DNA of 64,000 nucleotides from DATFVJ01 sp963851085. Its GTDB lineage: Bacteria; Actinomycetota; Actinomycetes; Streptosporangiales; Streptosporangiaceae. The notes beneath the pieces were generated by a model. The model did not search any database and was not told the origin of the DNA. It was given only the letters and a program-made list of their open reading frames with translations. Location of the stretch: positions 434,001 to 498,000 of the forward strand of contig CAWKNX010000010.1 of the NCBI GenBank assembly GCA_963851085.1, in the 5' to 3' direction. A program made the translations under genes and the position numbers. This document shows, one piece after another, positions 1-8,808 of this stretch. How positions within the stretch are numbered: the first letter of the stretch is position 1; each line of letters opens with the position of its first letter.

Positions 1-1
1 C

Positions 2-2545
2 GGGATCGCTCAAGTGGCGACGGCTGTGGCGGGCGGCGATCTGAGCAAGAAGATCACCGTTGACGCGCGCGGCGAGATCCTCGAGCTCAAGACCACGATC
101 AATACGATGGTCGACCAGCTGTCGGCGTTCGCCGACGAGGTCACCAGGGTCGCGCGTGAGGTCGGCAGCGAGGGCCGCCTCGGCGGCCAGGCACAGGTCG
201 GCGGCGTGTCTGGAACCTGGAAGGGCCTGACGGAGAGCGTAAACGAGCTAGCGGGCAACCTCACCACCCAGGTACGCGCGATCGCCGCCGTCGCGAGCGC
301 CGTCGCGGAGGGTGATCTGACCCAGTCCATCCGGGTTGACGCGCGCGGTGAGGTCGCCGAGCTCAAGGACAACATCAATCTGATGGTCGCCAACCTGCGC
401 GAGACGACAAGCACCAACCAGGAGCAGGACTGGCTGAAGACCAATCTGGCCAGGATCGCCGGCCTCATGCAGGGCCACCGCGACCTGCTCGACCTCGCAC
501 AACTGATCATGAGCGAGCTGACTCCCCTGACCTCTGCCCAGTTCGGCGCGTTCTTCCTGGCCGAATATCCGCCCGGCGCGGACGCCGCGAGGGACGAGGC
601 CGTCCTGAAGCGGATCGCCGCCTACGGGTTCCGCAAGAAGGGCCCGGCGGAATTCTCGTTCGGCGAAGGGCTCGTGGGACAGGCCGCCGTCGAGGGCAAG
701 CCAATCCTGATTACCCGCGTGCCCACCGGATACATCACGGTCGGATCCGGGCTTGGTGACGCCCCGCCGGCCAGCATCGCCGTGCTGCCCATTCTGTTCG
801 AAGACCAGGTACTCGGCGTGCTCGAACTCGCCTCATTGCACGAGTTCAGTGACGCCCATATAGCGTTTTTTGATCAGTTCGTCGGCACCATCGGTGTGAC
901 CATTAACACGATCATGGCCAACTCGCGAACCGAGGCGCTGCTCACCCAATCACAGCGGCTCACGCAGGAATTGCAGGAACGCTCCGACGAACTACAGCGC
1001 CAGCAGGCCGAACTGCGCAGGTCGAACGCCGAGCTCGAGGAGAAGGCCGCTCTGCTCGCGAAGCAGAACCGGGCGATCGAAGTGCAGAACTTCCAGATCG
1101 AGCAGGCGCGGCGGGCGCTGGAGGAACGGGCGCAGCAGCTCGCGCTCTCCTCGAGGTACAAGTCGGAGTTCCTCGCCAATATGTCGCACGAGCTGCGCAC
1201 GCCGCTGAACAGTCTCCTCGTGCTCGCCAAGCTGCTGTCGGTAAACCCCGATGGCAACCTGACCACCAAGCAAGTGGAGTTCGCGAGGACCATCCACGAA
1301 TCAGGCAGCGACCTGCTCCAGTTGATCAACGACATCCTGGACCTGTCCAAGGTCGAGGCCGGCAAGATGGATTTGCACCCACAGGTCCTCACGATGGCGA
1401 CGCTGGTGGAATACGTGGAAGCCGCATTCCGGCCGGTGGCTGTGGACAGGGGGCTCACGTTCCGCGTCGAGGTCTCCTCGGACGTGCCAGAACAGCTGTT
1501 CACCGACGAGCAGCGATTGCAGCAGGTGCTGCGCAATCTGCTGTCGAACGCGGTGAAGTTCACCGCGGCGGGTGACGTCCGGCTGCACATATCGCGGGCG
1601 GTGAACGTGGAGTTCACGGGTCCGCTCGCGGCGGAGAAAGAGGTCGTCGCGTTCGCCGTATCCGACACGGGCGTGGGAGTCGCCGAGGACAAGCTGCGCG
1701 TCATCTTCGACGCCTTCCAGCAGGCGGACGGAACGACCAGCCGCCGTTACGGTGGGACCGGCCTCGGCCTTTCCATAAGCCGTGACATCGCGCGACTGCT
1801 CGGCGGCGAGATCCGTGCCCGCAGCAGGATCGGGCACGGCAGCACATTCACCCTCTACCTGCCGGTCAGGTACGCGGAGGGGCGGCCCGCGAGCGATGGC
1901 GCCCGCCAAGGACCGGCCGAAGATAGCGGCCCGGCTGGATTCGCTGACCGGCTGCGCAAAGCCGGCGCCCCGGGCAGCCCCCCGCACGGCGATCTCACCG
2001 GGACCCGCGACACGACCATGCGGCGCACCGGCAAGCTGAAGGGGCACGACACTCCGGCCGCCGGCGACCATCAGCTACCTGGCGGCGACCGGAGGAGAGC
2101 ACGGCCGGATCGGGCCACGGAGCCGGTGCTTGGCGCGGAGCCCGATCCTGGTGACGCGCTGAACGGTGCGAAGATCCTGATCATCGACGATGACGTGCGT
2201 AATGTCTTCGCCCTCACCAGCGTGTTCGAGCGTTGTGGCGCCCAGGTACTTTATGCGGAGAACGGCCGTGAGGGCATCGACGTGCTTGAGCGCACCGAGG
2301 ACGTCGGACTCGTCCTCATGGACGTGATGATGCCTGAACTCGATGGATACGCCACGACCGAGACAATCCGCCGGATGCCGCAGTTCGCCGATCTGCCCAT
2401 CATCGCGCTCACCGCGAAGGCCATGAAGGGCGACAGGGAAAAGAGCATCAGCGCGGGCGCCTCCGACTACATTCCCAAGCCGGTCGATGTCGAGCACCTG
2501 CTCCGGGTGATGCGCCAGTGGCTGCACCGGATCGATGCCTCCTAA
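2..2545 (+). CDS. Hybrid histidine kinase, HAMP-GAF-HisKA-HATPase-REC (5' end outside window)
   Basis: This is the C-terminal part of a hybrid sensor kinase. The reading frame is open to the left edge, so the GTG at 14 is an internal codon and the sensor end is missing. Counting from that GTG, there are two HAMP-like repeats (about 1-140), a GAF domain (about 160-300), a long Gln/Glu-rich coiled coil (300-385) and a HisKA domain with phospho-acceptor His392 in SHELRTPLNS. The HATPase domain has an N box (NLLSNAVKF), DTGVGV and GGTGLGLS. A Pro/Arg-rich linker (about 620-715) leads to a C-terminal receiver with Asp770 in LMDVMMPE and the conserved Lys in PKPVD. The HAMP tandem and GAF suggest control by a cytoplasmic signal. 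The response regulator 133 bases downstream is a likely partner. Domain order is clear; the signal is unknown. Confidence 0.93.
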   Translation, partial: GIAQVATAVAGGDLSKKITVDARGEILELKTTINTMVDQLSAFADEVTRVAREVGSEGRLGGQAQVGGVSGTWKGLTESVNELAGNLTTQVRAIAAVASAVAEGDLTQSIRVDARGEVAELKDNINLMVANLRETTSTNQEQDWLKTNLARIAGLMQGHRDLLDLAQLIMSELTPLTSAQFGAFFLAEYPPGADAARDEAVLKRIAAYGFRKKGPAEFSFGEGLVGQAAVEGKPILITRVPTGYITVGSGLGDAPPASIAVLPILFEDQVLGVLELASLHEFSDAHIAFFDQFVGTIGVTINTIMANSRTEALLTQSQRLTQELQERSDELQRQQAELRRSNAELEEKAALLAKQNRAIEVQNFQIEQARRALEERAQQLALSSRYKSEFLANMSHELRTPLNSLLVLAKLLSVNPDGNLTTKQVEFARTIHESGSDLLQLINDILDLSKVEAGKMDLHPQVLTMATLVEYVEAAFRPVAVDRGLTFRVEVSSDVPEQLFTDEQRLQQVLRNLLSNAVKFTAAGDVRLHISRAVNVEFTGPLAAEKEVVAFAVSDTGVGVAEDKLRVIFDAFQQADGTTSRRYGGTGLGLSISRDIARLLGGEIRARSRIGHGSTFTLYLPVRYAEGRPASDGARQGPAEDSGPAGFADRLRKAGAPGSPPHGDLTGTRDTTMRRTGKLKGHDTPAAGDHQLPGGDRRRARPDRATEPVLGAEPDPGDALNGAKILIIDDDVRNVFALTSVFERCGAQVLYAENGREGIDVLERTEDVGLVLMDVMMPELDGYATTETIRRMPQFADLPIIALTAKAMKGDREKSISAGASDYIPKPVDVEHLLRVMRQWLHRIDAS

Positions 2546-2678
2546 CGGGGCTCACAAGCTCACCCGCCCGATAGCAAACTGCTTCCGGCAACGCACATGA
2601 CGTGGCGAAGCCGATAACATCGAGCACGGCGGACTCATCACGACGGACGGCGCAGCGAAAGGAAGGGAAGCGCACTAG

Positions 2679-3305
2679 GTGGCCGACAAGGCGAAGATCC
2701 TGCTGGTCGACGACCGCGAGGAGAACCTCGTAGCGCTCGAGGCCATCCTCGGCTCGCTGGATCACGCCCTGGTGTCGGTCCGTTCCGGTGAGGCGGCGCT
2801 CAAGGCGCTGCTCACCGATGAGTTCGCGGTCATCCTGCTCGACGTGGTCATGCCGGGCATGGACGGGTTCGAGACCGCGACCCACATCAAACGGCGCGCC
2901 AAGACACGAGACATCCCGATCATCTTTCTCACCGCGGTGAACGCCGACTCGGACTACGCGTTCCGCGGTTACGCGGCCGGAGCCGTCGACTACATCTCCA
3001 AACCCTTCGATCCGTGGGTCCTTCGTGCGAAGGTCTCGGTCTTCGTCGAGCTCTACGCCAAGAACCGGCAACTGCACGCGCAGGCCGCATTGCTGCGTGC
3101 CCAGCTGGATGGGCCGCTCGGCGGCGCCGACTCGGTCATGGCCGAACTGTCTGGGCGGCTCGCAGCTGTCGAGGACCAGGTCGCTGTGCTCGCCTGCCAG
3201 TCGTCGCTGGCCCCCGGCAGCGCCATAGCGGATGTGATCTCCCGCCTGGAGGAGCGGATCGGGCGTCTGCGCGACGCTTTCGACGCGGTGCGTGCACGCC
3301 GCTGA
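2679..3305 (+). CDS. Response regulator with C-terminal helical region, no DNA-binding domain
   Basis: A 208-residue single-receiver protein. The receiver occupies about residues 5-125, with acidic pocket VDDRE, phospho-acceptor Asp55 in LLDVVMPGMDG, a switch Thr in FLTA and Lys in SKPFD. The remaining 80 residues are Ala/Leu/Glu-rich and helical. There is no HTH, GGDEF or phosphatase domain, so the output is probably protein-protein. The GTG start follows a purine-rich ribosome site (GGAAGGGAAG). It lies just downstream of the hybrid kinase on the same strand and faces the SpoIIE phosphatase gene. By analogy with kinase/receiver/SpoIIE modules it may relay phosphate from the kinase; that pairing is inferred from position. 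Confidence 0.88.
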   Translation: MADKAKILLVDDREENLVALEAILGSLDHALVSVRSGEAALKALLTDEFAVILLDVVMPGMDGFETATHIKRRAKTRDIPIIFLTAVNADSDYAFRGYAAGAVDYISKPFDPWVLRAKVSVFVELYAKNRQLHAQAALLRAQLDGPLGGADSVMAELSGRLAAVEDQVAVLACQSSLAPGSAIADVISRLEERIGRLRDAFDAVRARR

Positions 3306-3401
3306 CCGGGCCCGCTGCGCAGCCGTTAAGGCTGTATCGCGCTGCATCGCCCCGGGGGCCGCCACCCCACCGATCCCCCCGCGGACAGCAGCGGCCGCTG
3401 C

Positions 3402-5312
3402 TTACCCGGCTGGCTCGAGCACCCGGAGTACGAGCATCGTCATGTCGTCGCGCAGGTCGTTCAGGCTGAATTCAAGCACGAGCGCCCGCATGGCCGAGAC
3501 CACCTCGTGCGCCGGCCGCCCCGCCAGCGCGGAAAGCTCGTCGGTCAGCCGGCTCTCGAAGTAGGCGTTCTCCGGGCTGCGGGCTTCTGTGACTCCATCG
3601 GTGAAGAAGAACAGCATGTCGCCCGGCTGCAGCTCCAGCTCCAGCGAAGCTGGCTCGCATTCAGGGAAAAGACCAAGCGGAAGGCCGCCGCCTGACAGCA
3701 ACCGCACCCGCCCGTCCGGCCGCACGAAGGCGGGCCCCGGGTGGCCCGCAGAGCCCAGTGTGATCCGCAGGATCCGGCCGTCCCAGCGCAGGTAAGCGGC
3801 GATCGCGGTGACGAACCGATCGCTACCCTGCTGCGCGAGCATCACCTCGTTCGCCATTGCGAGGACCTCGGCGGGGTCGGCGTTCCAGTGCGCGAGGACC
3901 CGCACCGTATGGCGTGCCATCGCCGTCACGGTGGCCGCCTCCTCACCCTTGCCCTCGACGTCACCGATCGCCAGACCCCAGCCGCCAGGGCTGTCGTAGA
4001 CGTCGTAGAAGTCGCCGCCGACGTCCAGGCCTTCGGTAGCGGTGATGTACGCGGTCGCGATATCCACGTCAGGGACCGGGGGCACGTCCCTGGGGAGAAG
4101 GCTCGCCTGCAGGGCCTCGACGACCTCGGATCGGCGGACGAACATCCGGTCCACCTTGATCGCGAGCGCGACCTGCTCGCCGAGCTCTTCCACGAGGCCG
4201 AGATCGGCGACCTCGAGCGGCCTCTCGTCCGCGCGGCGGAGCAGGGTCAGTGCGCCGTAGCTGCGTTCGCCGTCGGAGAGCGGCACGCACAGCAGCGATG
4301 TGGCGCCAAGCAGCGTGAGCACCGGCGTGCCGGAGTCGATGACGCCAAGCACGGAGACATCCTCGGCATGAGCAAGCAGCCGTGACCGCTCGGACTCCTG
4401 CACCTCGCAGGGAAGCGAGCCTGGTTGCGGGTCAATTGCAGCGATGGCCCTGGTCAGGTCGGCCGTACGCCCGCCAGGCGGGCTTACCACGAACTGGCGG
4501 CGCAGCTCGTCGTCATGAACGACGTCAACGATGACCCAGGACCTGAGCTCAGCCGCGAGCAGCCGCGCGCAGCGCTGGAGCGTCACCGCCTCGTTGAACG
4601 TGGCGTTCTCGAGGAGCAGGCGCGTCGTGGCCGTCATCAGATCGAGCCGCTGAGTCGCATCTGCGACCGCGCGGTGGACGGCTTCGCCGCCGCGGCCGGG
4701 ATGCCCGTCACGCGCCCCGATCCGCTTGGGCGCGGGCGCGCTGGCCGCGGGTCCGGCGACCGCGACGATCAGTGGCTCGGGCTCGCCCGCAAGCTCCACC
4801 AGGTCAATGGTCAGGACGGTCTCCACCTTGCCGCTTGTGCCCTGCAACTGGCAGCGGGTGCGGCGCGGCCTGCGCGTGCGTACCAGCGCGTTGAACTGGG
4901 TCTTCATCGCCGCCCTGCCGGGCAGGTCGACGAACGCCGTGAACGGTTTGCCCGTGGTGTATCCAGGAGGAACACCAAGCAGCCCGCCCGCCTGCCTGTT
5001 GGCCCGGCGCACCGTCCCGTCGGTTTCGAGCAGGAAGATCGGTGCGGGTGCGTCCTGGAACACCGCCCTGAGCAGGCGGCGCTCCACGTCGGCTGGGCCA
5101 GGGCGGCGGGCCGCGTCCGTCGCTCCCGTCGCGATCCGTGCCCGCAGTTTCGTGAGCATGTCAGCAGCAAGCTCGAGTTCTACGAGTGCGGCCTCGAGCG
5201 TGGGCCGCAGGGTGGCGCCCGGGATCTCGGCCGCCTGGCGCAATTCGCTGATACGTGTCTCAAGCTCAGCGAGTTCGATCTCCAACTCGTCGGGATCGGA
5301 TAGCTGCGACAT
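3402..5312 (-). CDS. PAS-GAF-SpoIIE family PP2C protein phosphatase
   Basis: A 636-residue serine/threonine phosphatase of the RsbU/SpoIIE type, which in partner-switching systems dephosphorylates anti-sigma antagonists. An N-terminal Glu/Leu-rich helix (1-65) is followed by a PAS-like domain (about 80-195), a GAF domain (about 230-400) and the phosphatase domain (about 420-630). Metal-binding motifs are visible: GGDFYDVY, GDVEGKG, SAGHPGP, FFTDGVTEAR and RDDMTMLVL. ATG at 5312 is chosen because it begins the region alignable with the second paralog at 13,282-15,306. The frame stays open upstream to 5561 but with unlikely composition. It converges with the response regulator gene. The 16-bp palindrome AGCAGCGGCCGCTGCT at 3387-3402 sits at its 3' end. 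Confidence 0.92.
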   Translation of the reverse strand: MSQLSDPDELEIELAELETRISELRQAAEIPGATLRPTLEAALVELELAADMLTKLRARIATGATDAARRPGPADVERRLLRAVFQDAPAPIFLLETDGTVRRANRQAGGLLGVPPGYTTGKPFTAFVDLPGRAAMKTQFNALVRTRRPRRTRCQLQGTSGKVETVLTIDLVELAGEPEPLIVAVAGPAASAPAPKRIGARDGHPGRGGEAVHRAVADATQRLDLMTATTRLLLENATFNEAVTLQRCARLLAAELRSWVIVDVVHDDELRRQFVVSPPGGRTADLTRAIAAIDPQPGSLPCEVQESERSRLLAHAEDVSVLGVIDSGTPVLTLLGATSLLCVPLSDGERSYGALTLLRRADERPLEVADLGLVEELGEQVALAIKVDRMFVRRSEVVEALQASLLPRDVPPVPDVDIATAYITATEGLDVGGDFYDVYDSPGGWGLAIGDVEGKGEEAATVTAMARHTVRVLAHWNADPAEVLAMANEVMLAQQGSDRFVTAIAAYLRWDGRILRITLGSAGHPGPAFVRPDGRVRLLSGGGLPLGLFPECEPASLELELQPGDMLFFFTDGVTEARSPENAYFESRLTDELSALAGRPAHEVVSAMRALVLEFSLNDLRDDMTMLVLRVLEPAG

Positions 5313-5679
5313 GAGAGTCCAATCTGCGTGACCTGGCCTGGTGGTAGCGGATCTTGCAGGCCCGCCTGCTTCGGCCGCGTGGTCGGGTACCTCATCGAGG
5401 CTGTATGTCGTCCGGTGAGACTTTACTGTGCGCCTGCCGAGGGTCCGCCCGCAACGTCCGCTGTGGGCATGCGAGCGGGCCACGGCGTCTGGCCCTGCCC
5501 ACCACGACCCACCCCCGGCCCCGGCCGGCCGGATTCCGCCGTGGATGTTTGGCCGCCACACGGTGGGTAGTCAGTTTGCACGCGCGCACCGCTGGCAGTG
5601 ACCGTGTCCGCGGCGGGCGCCCAGGCAGAACCTGACCGGCCGCAATGACCGCCGGGTTCGAGTCACAAGGAGGCTGGCG
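5313..5679. other. Divergent intergenic region
   Basis: This separates the phosphatase (minus strand) from the small hydrophobic protein gene (plus strand) and must hold both promoters. I see no convincing promoter hexamers or dyads. The short motif GGTTCGAGTC near 5655 resembles a tRNA T-loop, but no complementary stem or cloverleaf surrounds it. Confidence 0.4.
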
Positions 5680-5838
5680 ATGTTCCTCATCCTGCTGATT
5701 CTCGTGCTGGCGCTGCTTCTCGGCGGCCTCGGCTTCGCGATCCACGCGCTGTGGTGGATAGCCCTGATCGTGCTCGTCGTGTGGCTGGTCGGCTTCGCCT
5801 TCCGCAGCGGTGAAGGATCGCGCTGGTACCGCTGGTAG
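5680..5838 (+). CDS. Small hydrophobic membrane protein (52 aa)
   Basis: A 52-residue protein preceded by an ideal ribosome site, AAGGAGG at 5667-5673, six bases before the ATG. It consists of two hydrophobic segments (about residues 2-20 and 24-41) separated by a short HALWW turn, then a charged tail ending RWYRW. Short hydrophobic proteins with this layout and an Arg-Trp-Tyr-Arg-Trp type tail are widespread in actinobacteria, usually annotated only as hydrophobic protein; their role is not established. It sits upstream of a sigma factor gene, but 281 bases separate them and I see no sign of an operon. Confidence 0.8.
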   Translation: MFLILLILVLALLLGGLGFAIHALWWIALIVLVVWLVGFAFRSGEGSRWYRW

Positions 5839-6119
5839 GGCCGACGAGATCCAGCTATTCGAGCACCTCGACCGGGGCAAGCGGATGCAGGTGGATATTT
5901 CGGTCAGCCAGGCGCGGGAAAAGCAGGTCGTGGCGTGCGCGGAAGGACCGAACGTCACCGTGACCAGCCGTAGCCCCGATGATCTCCCGCCTTCTGCGAC
6001 ACCTTGACCGGGGTCTTCGCAGACAGCCCATGACCCGCACCGGGCGGACCACGTGCCGCGACCCGAACCATACTGCGGCGGGCAGCGTCTTAGTCGTTGT
6101 AGGCCGAAACGGAGGTCGG

Positions 6120-6707
6120 GTGAACAGTGGTGCGGCGGCGGACGTGCATCCGGATGAACGCTACACAGGTGAGGTGCTCCCCTTCATGGATCAGCTGTAC
6201 CGGGCGGCGCTGCGCATGACACGTAACCCCGCGGATGCGGAAGACCTGGTGCAGGAGACATACGCCAGGGCGTACGCGGGTTTCCACCGGTTCAAGCAAG
6301 GGACGAACCTGCGCGCGTGGCTGCACCGGATCCTGACGAACACCTTCATCAGCGCGTACCGCGCCCGCCAGCGCGAGCCCCGTCAGGCAAGCACAGAAGC
6401 GATCGAGGGCTGGCAGCTTGCGCATGCGCATGCGCAGTCGCAGACAGGGAACGGGGTGCGGTCGGCGGAAGAGCTGGCGCTGGACCGCCTGCCGGATGCT
6501 GCCGTGAGGGCGGCGCTGAGGGAGCTGCCCGACGAGTTCCGGCTCGCCGTCTACCTCGCGGACATCGAAGGCTTCTCCTACAAGGAGATCGCCGGTGTCA
6601 TGGGGACCCCCATCGGGACGGTCATGTCGCGTCTGCACCGTGCCCGGTCCCAGCTGCGCGCGCTGCTTCGGGATGATGCGCACGAGCGGGGGCGCGCCCA
6701 GGGATGA
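6120..6707 (+). CDS. SigR/SigH-like ECF sigma factor
   Basis: A 195-residue group IV sigma factor. Region 2 (about 25-95) carries the RNA-polymerase-binding and -10-recognition stretch DAEDLVQETYARAY, and region 4 (about 130-185) ends in the HTH around GFSYKEIAGVMGTPIGTVMSR. The core (DQLYRAALRMTRNPADAEDL, then GTNLRAWLHRILTNTFI) is the pattern of the thiol-stress sigma factors SigR/SigH. The GTG start follows GGAGG at 6111-6115 with a short spacer. SigR is normally followed by the zinc anti-sigma gene rsrA; none is present here, and the next 460 bases hold no recognisable gene. It may be a SigR paralog or an orphan copy, so I give no gene symbol. Confidence 0.88.
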   Translation: MNSGAAADVHPDERYTGEVLPFMDQLYRAALRMTRNPADAEDLVQETYARAYAGFHRFKQGTNLRAWLHRILTNTFISAYRARQREPRQASTEAIEGWQLAHAHAQSQTGNGVRSAEELALDRLPDAAVRAALRELPDEFRLAVYLADIEGFSYKEIAGVMGTPIGTVMSRLHRARSQLRALLRDDAHERGRAQG

Positions 6708-7167
6708 AACTGCGCTCAGGCGTGCCGGGATCGAGGTGGCAGAGCCCCGTAAGCAGGTGGTCACTCAGATCGCGCACGTCGCCCTGGGGCCGCGCCTGGC
6801 CGCCGGGCATGTGCGCGGCCCGGGCGCCCTGCGCCGGGGTCATGACGGCGGCGACGCGTTCGCCGGAGGCATCGCCGAGCGGGCCGCCAGGCTGGTTGAT
6901 GTCCGGTGCGGCAACCACCTCGGGCGCGGTGTCGCGGGTTGCGTGATTCAGGCATGTGTTCTCCTTGCACTCCTGCTGGGGCCCCCACGGCGTACCAAGC
7001 GGCGCGAAACCTAAACACGTTTCGCTCAAGAACGGGGCGAAACCTACGCACGCTTTGTTCACAAACGTCCGCGGACCGCGGCGAGCACGTGTTCCCCGGG
7101 GCCCGGCAGGCGGGCGCCGCGGGCCGGGCCGTGTTTGAGCCGCACGCCAGCGGTGATGTAGGCGGCT
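6708..7167. other. Non-coding stretch after the sigma factor gene
   Basis: About 460 bases where I find no convincing gene. Open frames on both strands have unlikely, Arg-rich composition. No HxxxCxxC anti-sigma motif is seen in any frame. The only structure I see is the imperfect 33-bp direct repeat at 7004-7067. Confidence 0.4.
7004..7067. repeat. Imperfect tandem repeat, two 31-bp copies at 33-bp spacing
   Basis: Two copies begin with GCGAAACCTA and end with AACG, at 7004-7034 and 7037-7067. They match at 24 of 31 positions. The element lies in the gap after the sigma factor gene and is less GC-rich than its surroundings. It could be a regulatory site or the remains of an intergenic repeat element. 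Confidence 0.5.
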
Positions 7168-7392
7168 ATGCATCCAGACAGGCTTGTTCATCCGCCGCTG
7201 CCAGGGCCGGCCCCGGTACCGCCGATGCCGCCGCCCGGGCCGGCGCCTGACCCCGTTCCCCCCTCGCCGCCCGGGCCCGTACCTGACCCGGCGCCGCCTG
7301 AGCCGCTGCCAGTGCCCGAGCCGGTGCCCGAGCCGGTGCCCGAGCCGGTGCCCGAGCCGGAGCCGCCGCACCCGGAGCCGGCCCCGGTATAG
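7168..7392 (+). CDS. Possible proline-rich small protein
   Basis: A 74-residue frame of Pro, Val, Glu and Ala, including three perfect in-frame copies of a 12-bp unit encoding EPVP at 7318-7353. The composition is regular in this frame (repeating PXP and EPVP units), while the opposite strand reads as Arg/His-rich sequence. No domain, signal peptide or strong ribosome site is visible. It could be a real low-complexity protein or simply GC-rich repeat sequence lacking stops. Confidence 0.3.
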   Translation: MHPDRLVHPPLPGPAPVPPMPPPGPAPDPVPPSPPGPVPDPAPPEPLPVPEPVPEPVPEPVPEPEPPHPEPAPV

Positions 7393-7496
7393 AACTGCCC
7401 GCCAAGCGGCCGCCAAGCGGACGGCAGGGCTCACGGTGAGCGAAGGCTGGACGCTACCGGGCGGGTTCCGGCGCCCTATCCGCGCGACCCCTTTGG

Positions 7497-8314
7497 TCAG
7501 AACCGAGGCCTGGCGGCTTCATCGTCGCCGATGATGAAGCCGCCGCCGCGCCGCCAGGTGAGATAGCGCCAGGACAGGTTGACAAGCGCGACGATGCGGT
7601 TGCGGCCGCCGAGCAGGGTGACCAGATGCAGGGCGAGCCAGGCGAGCGTGCCGCGGACGCGCACACCGCGGGGAAGCTGGACAAGAGGCGGAGCGGCGCC
7701 CGATCGTGGCCATGATGCCCTTGTCGTGATAGCTGAACGGGACGCTCCGCCAGGGTGCCGGCCAGTTCCACGCCGGTCGCGCCCCCGCCGATGACGGTCA
7801 CCGCCAGGTCGCGGCTCGGACCTGCCATGCTCAGGCGCTCGACGCTCGCCAAGATGTGATCGCGCAGCACGATGGCGTCACGGCGGGTGTACAGGCCCAG
7901 GCTGTGCTCGGCGCCGCCGGCGATGCCGTGGTAAGCGGCTACGACACCGGTGGCCAGGATCAGGTAGTCGTAGCCGAGCTTCGTGCCGTCGGCTAGCGTG
8001 ATCTGCCTGAGGGCCGGGTCGATGCCGGTCAGATCGCCGCGGCGGAACCTGGCATGGTATTTGCGCGTGACACCGCGGGCCGGGTACGCGACATCGCTGC
8101 TGGTGAGCCCGGCGGTCGCCACCTGGTAAAGCAGCGGCTGGAAGGTGCTGTAGACGTTGCGATCCACCAGGGTGGTCCGGGCGCCCGCGCGCGCCAGCCT
8201 CCGCATCGTCGCCAGACCGCCGAAGCCGGCGCCGACGACCACGACACGCCCGGTGCCGTCGCCGTCCGCGGCGTCGGCTTCTGCAGGCCGCCGGCGTCGC
8301 CTCATCGCTGCCAT
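7497..8314 (-). pseudogene. Decayed type II NADH dehydrogenase (NDH-2) gene
   Basis: The first 190 or so residues are a normal NDH-2 N-terminus: FAD-binding VVVVGAGFGGLATMRRL, then NVYSTFQPLLYQVATAGL, YDYLILATGV and the second dinucleotide motif VIGGGATGVELAGTLAE. The sequence then jumps to the family's C-terminal region, with SYHDKGIMATIGRRSA in a second frame and LPRGVRVRGTLAWLALHLVT to RRGGGFIIGDDE in a third, ending at TGA 7497-7499. The central 150-200 residues are missing and at least two frame changes occur. A continuous frame exists (stop near 7454), but its last 90 residues are out-of-frame junk. No functional respiratory dehydrogenase can be made from this locus. Confidence 0.85.
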
Positions 8315-8808
8315 GCCACCTCCGCCGCGGCTCGATCCCTATTGTCCGGTCTTGTCCCTGCCCTTCCGCGAGGCATCACGGCCAAACATGACCATGAGCC
8401 CGTGCGCCCCTGGGAGACTCCGCCCCGCCAGTCCCGCCGCCCCGCCGGTCCCGCCGCCCCGCCGGTCCCGCCGCCCCGCCGGTCCCGCCGCCCCGCCGGT
8501 GCCTGCGCCGCCCAGCGCGGCACAGGTCACGGCAGATCCCGAACGGCTGCCGCAGCATGGCGCGAGAGCTGGTACGCCGCCGCGACACTGCCACCACAAT
8601 CGATCCCCTCATCTACCTGTCTACGCTGGTCAGCGCCCGGCCACCGACTGCGGCCCCGGCTGCGCCCGCCAGGAACACGGGCCGTTTCTGAGTGCTTCGC
8701 ACCGAAAACCCCGTTTGGCGGGCCCGTCTTCCGGTAAGAATCGTGGTGCAGTGCCTATGACGCAGGCACACCTTGTCCCACGTGGTTTCCGCGTACCGGA
8801 GGTGTGCC
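8315..8808. other. Intergenic region with GC-rich tandem repeat
   Basis: About 490 bases between the NDH-2 remnant (minus) and the glycosyltransferase gene (plus). No gene is supported in any frame; the open frames here come from the repeat. It contains four tandem 17-bp units at 8431-8498. The promoter of the glycosyltransferase gene should lie near 8700-8790, but I cannot identify its hexamers confidently. Confidence 0.4.
8431..8498. repeat. Four perfect tandem copies of a 17-bp unit
   Basis: The unit GTCCCGCCGCCCCGCCG is repeated four times without interruption, preceded and followed by degenerate partial copies. The 17-bp length is not a multiple of three and the repeat stays open in several frames, which explains the spurious overlapping frames here. 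It is intergenic and probably a replication-slippage repeat. Confidence 0.85.

Noticed and set aside
5641..5675. tRNA-like T-loop motif GGTTCGAGTC
   Set aside because: The flanking bases do not form a T-stem and no acceptor, D or anticodon arm is present; it lies just before a normal ribosome site.
5392..5958. 188-codon minus-strand frame over the small hydrophobic gene
   Set aside because: It is antisense to a short gene with an ideal ribosome site, and its composition is unlike a protein domain.
6622..7434. 270-codon minus-strand frame opposite the sigma factor 3' end
   Set aside because: Arg/His-rich repeats, no domain, and antisense to the sigma factor and the Pro-rich repeat.
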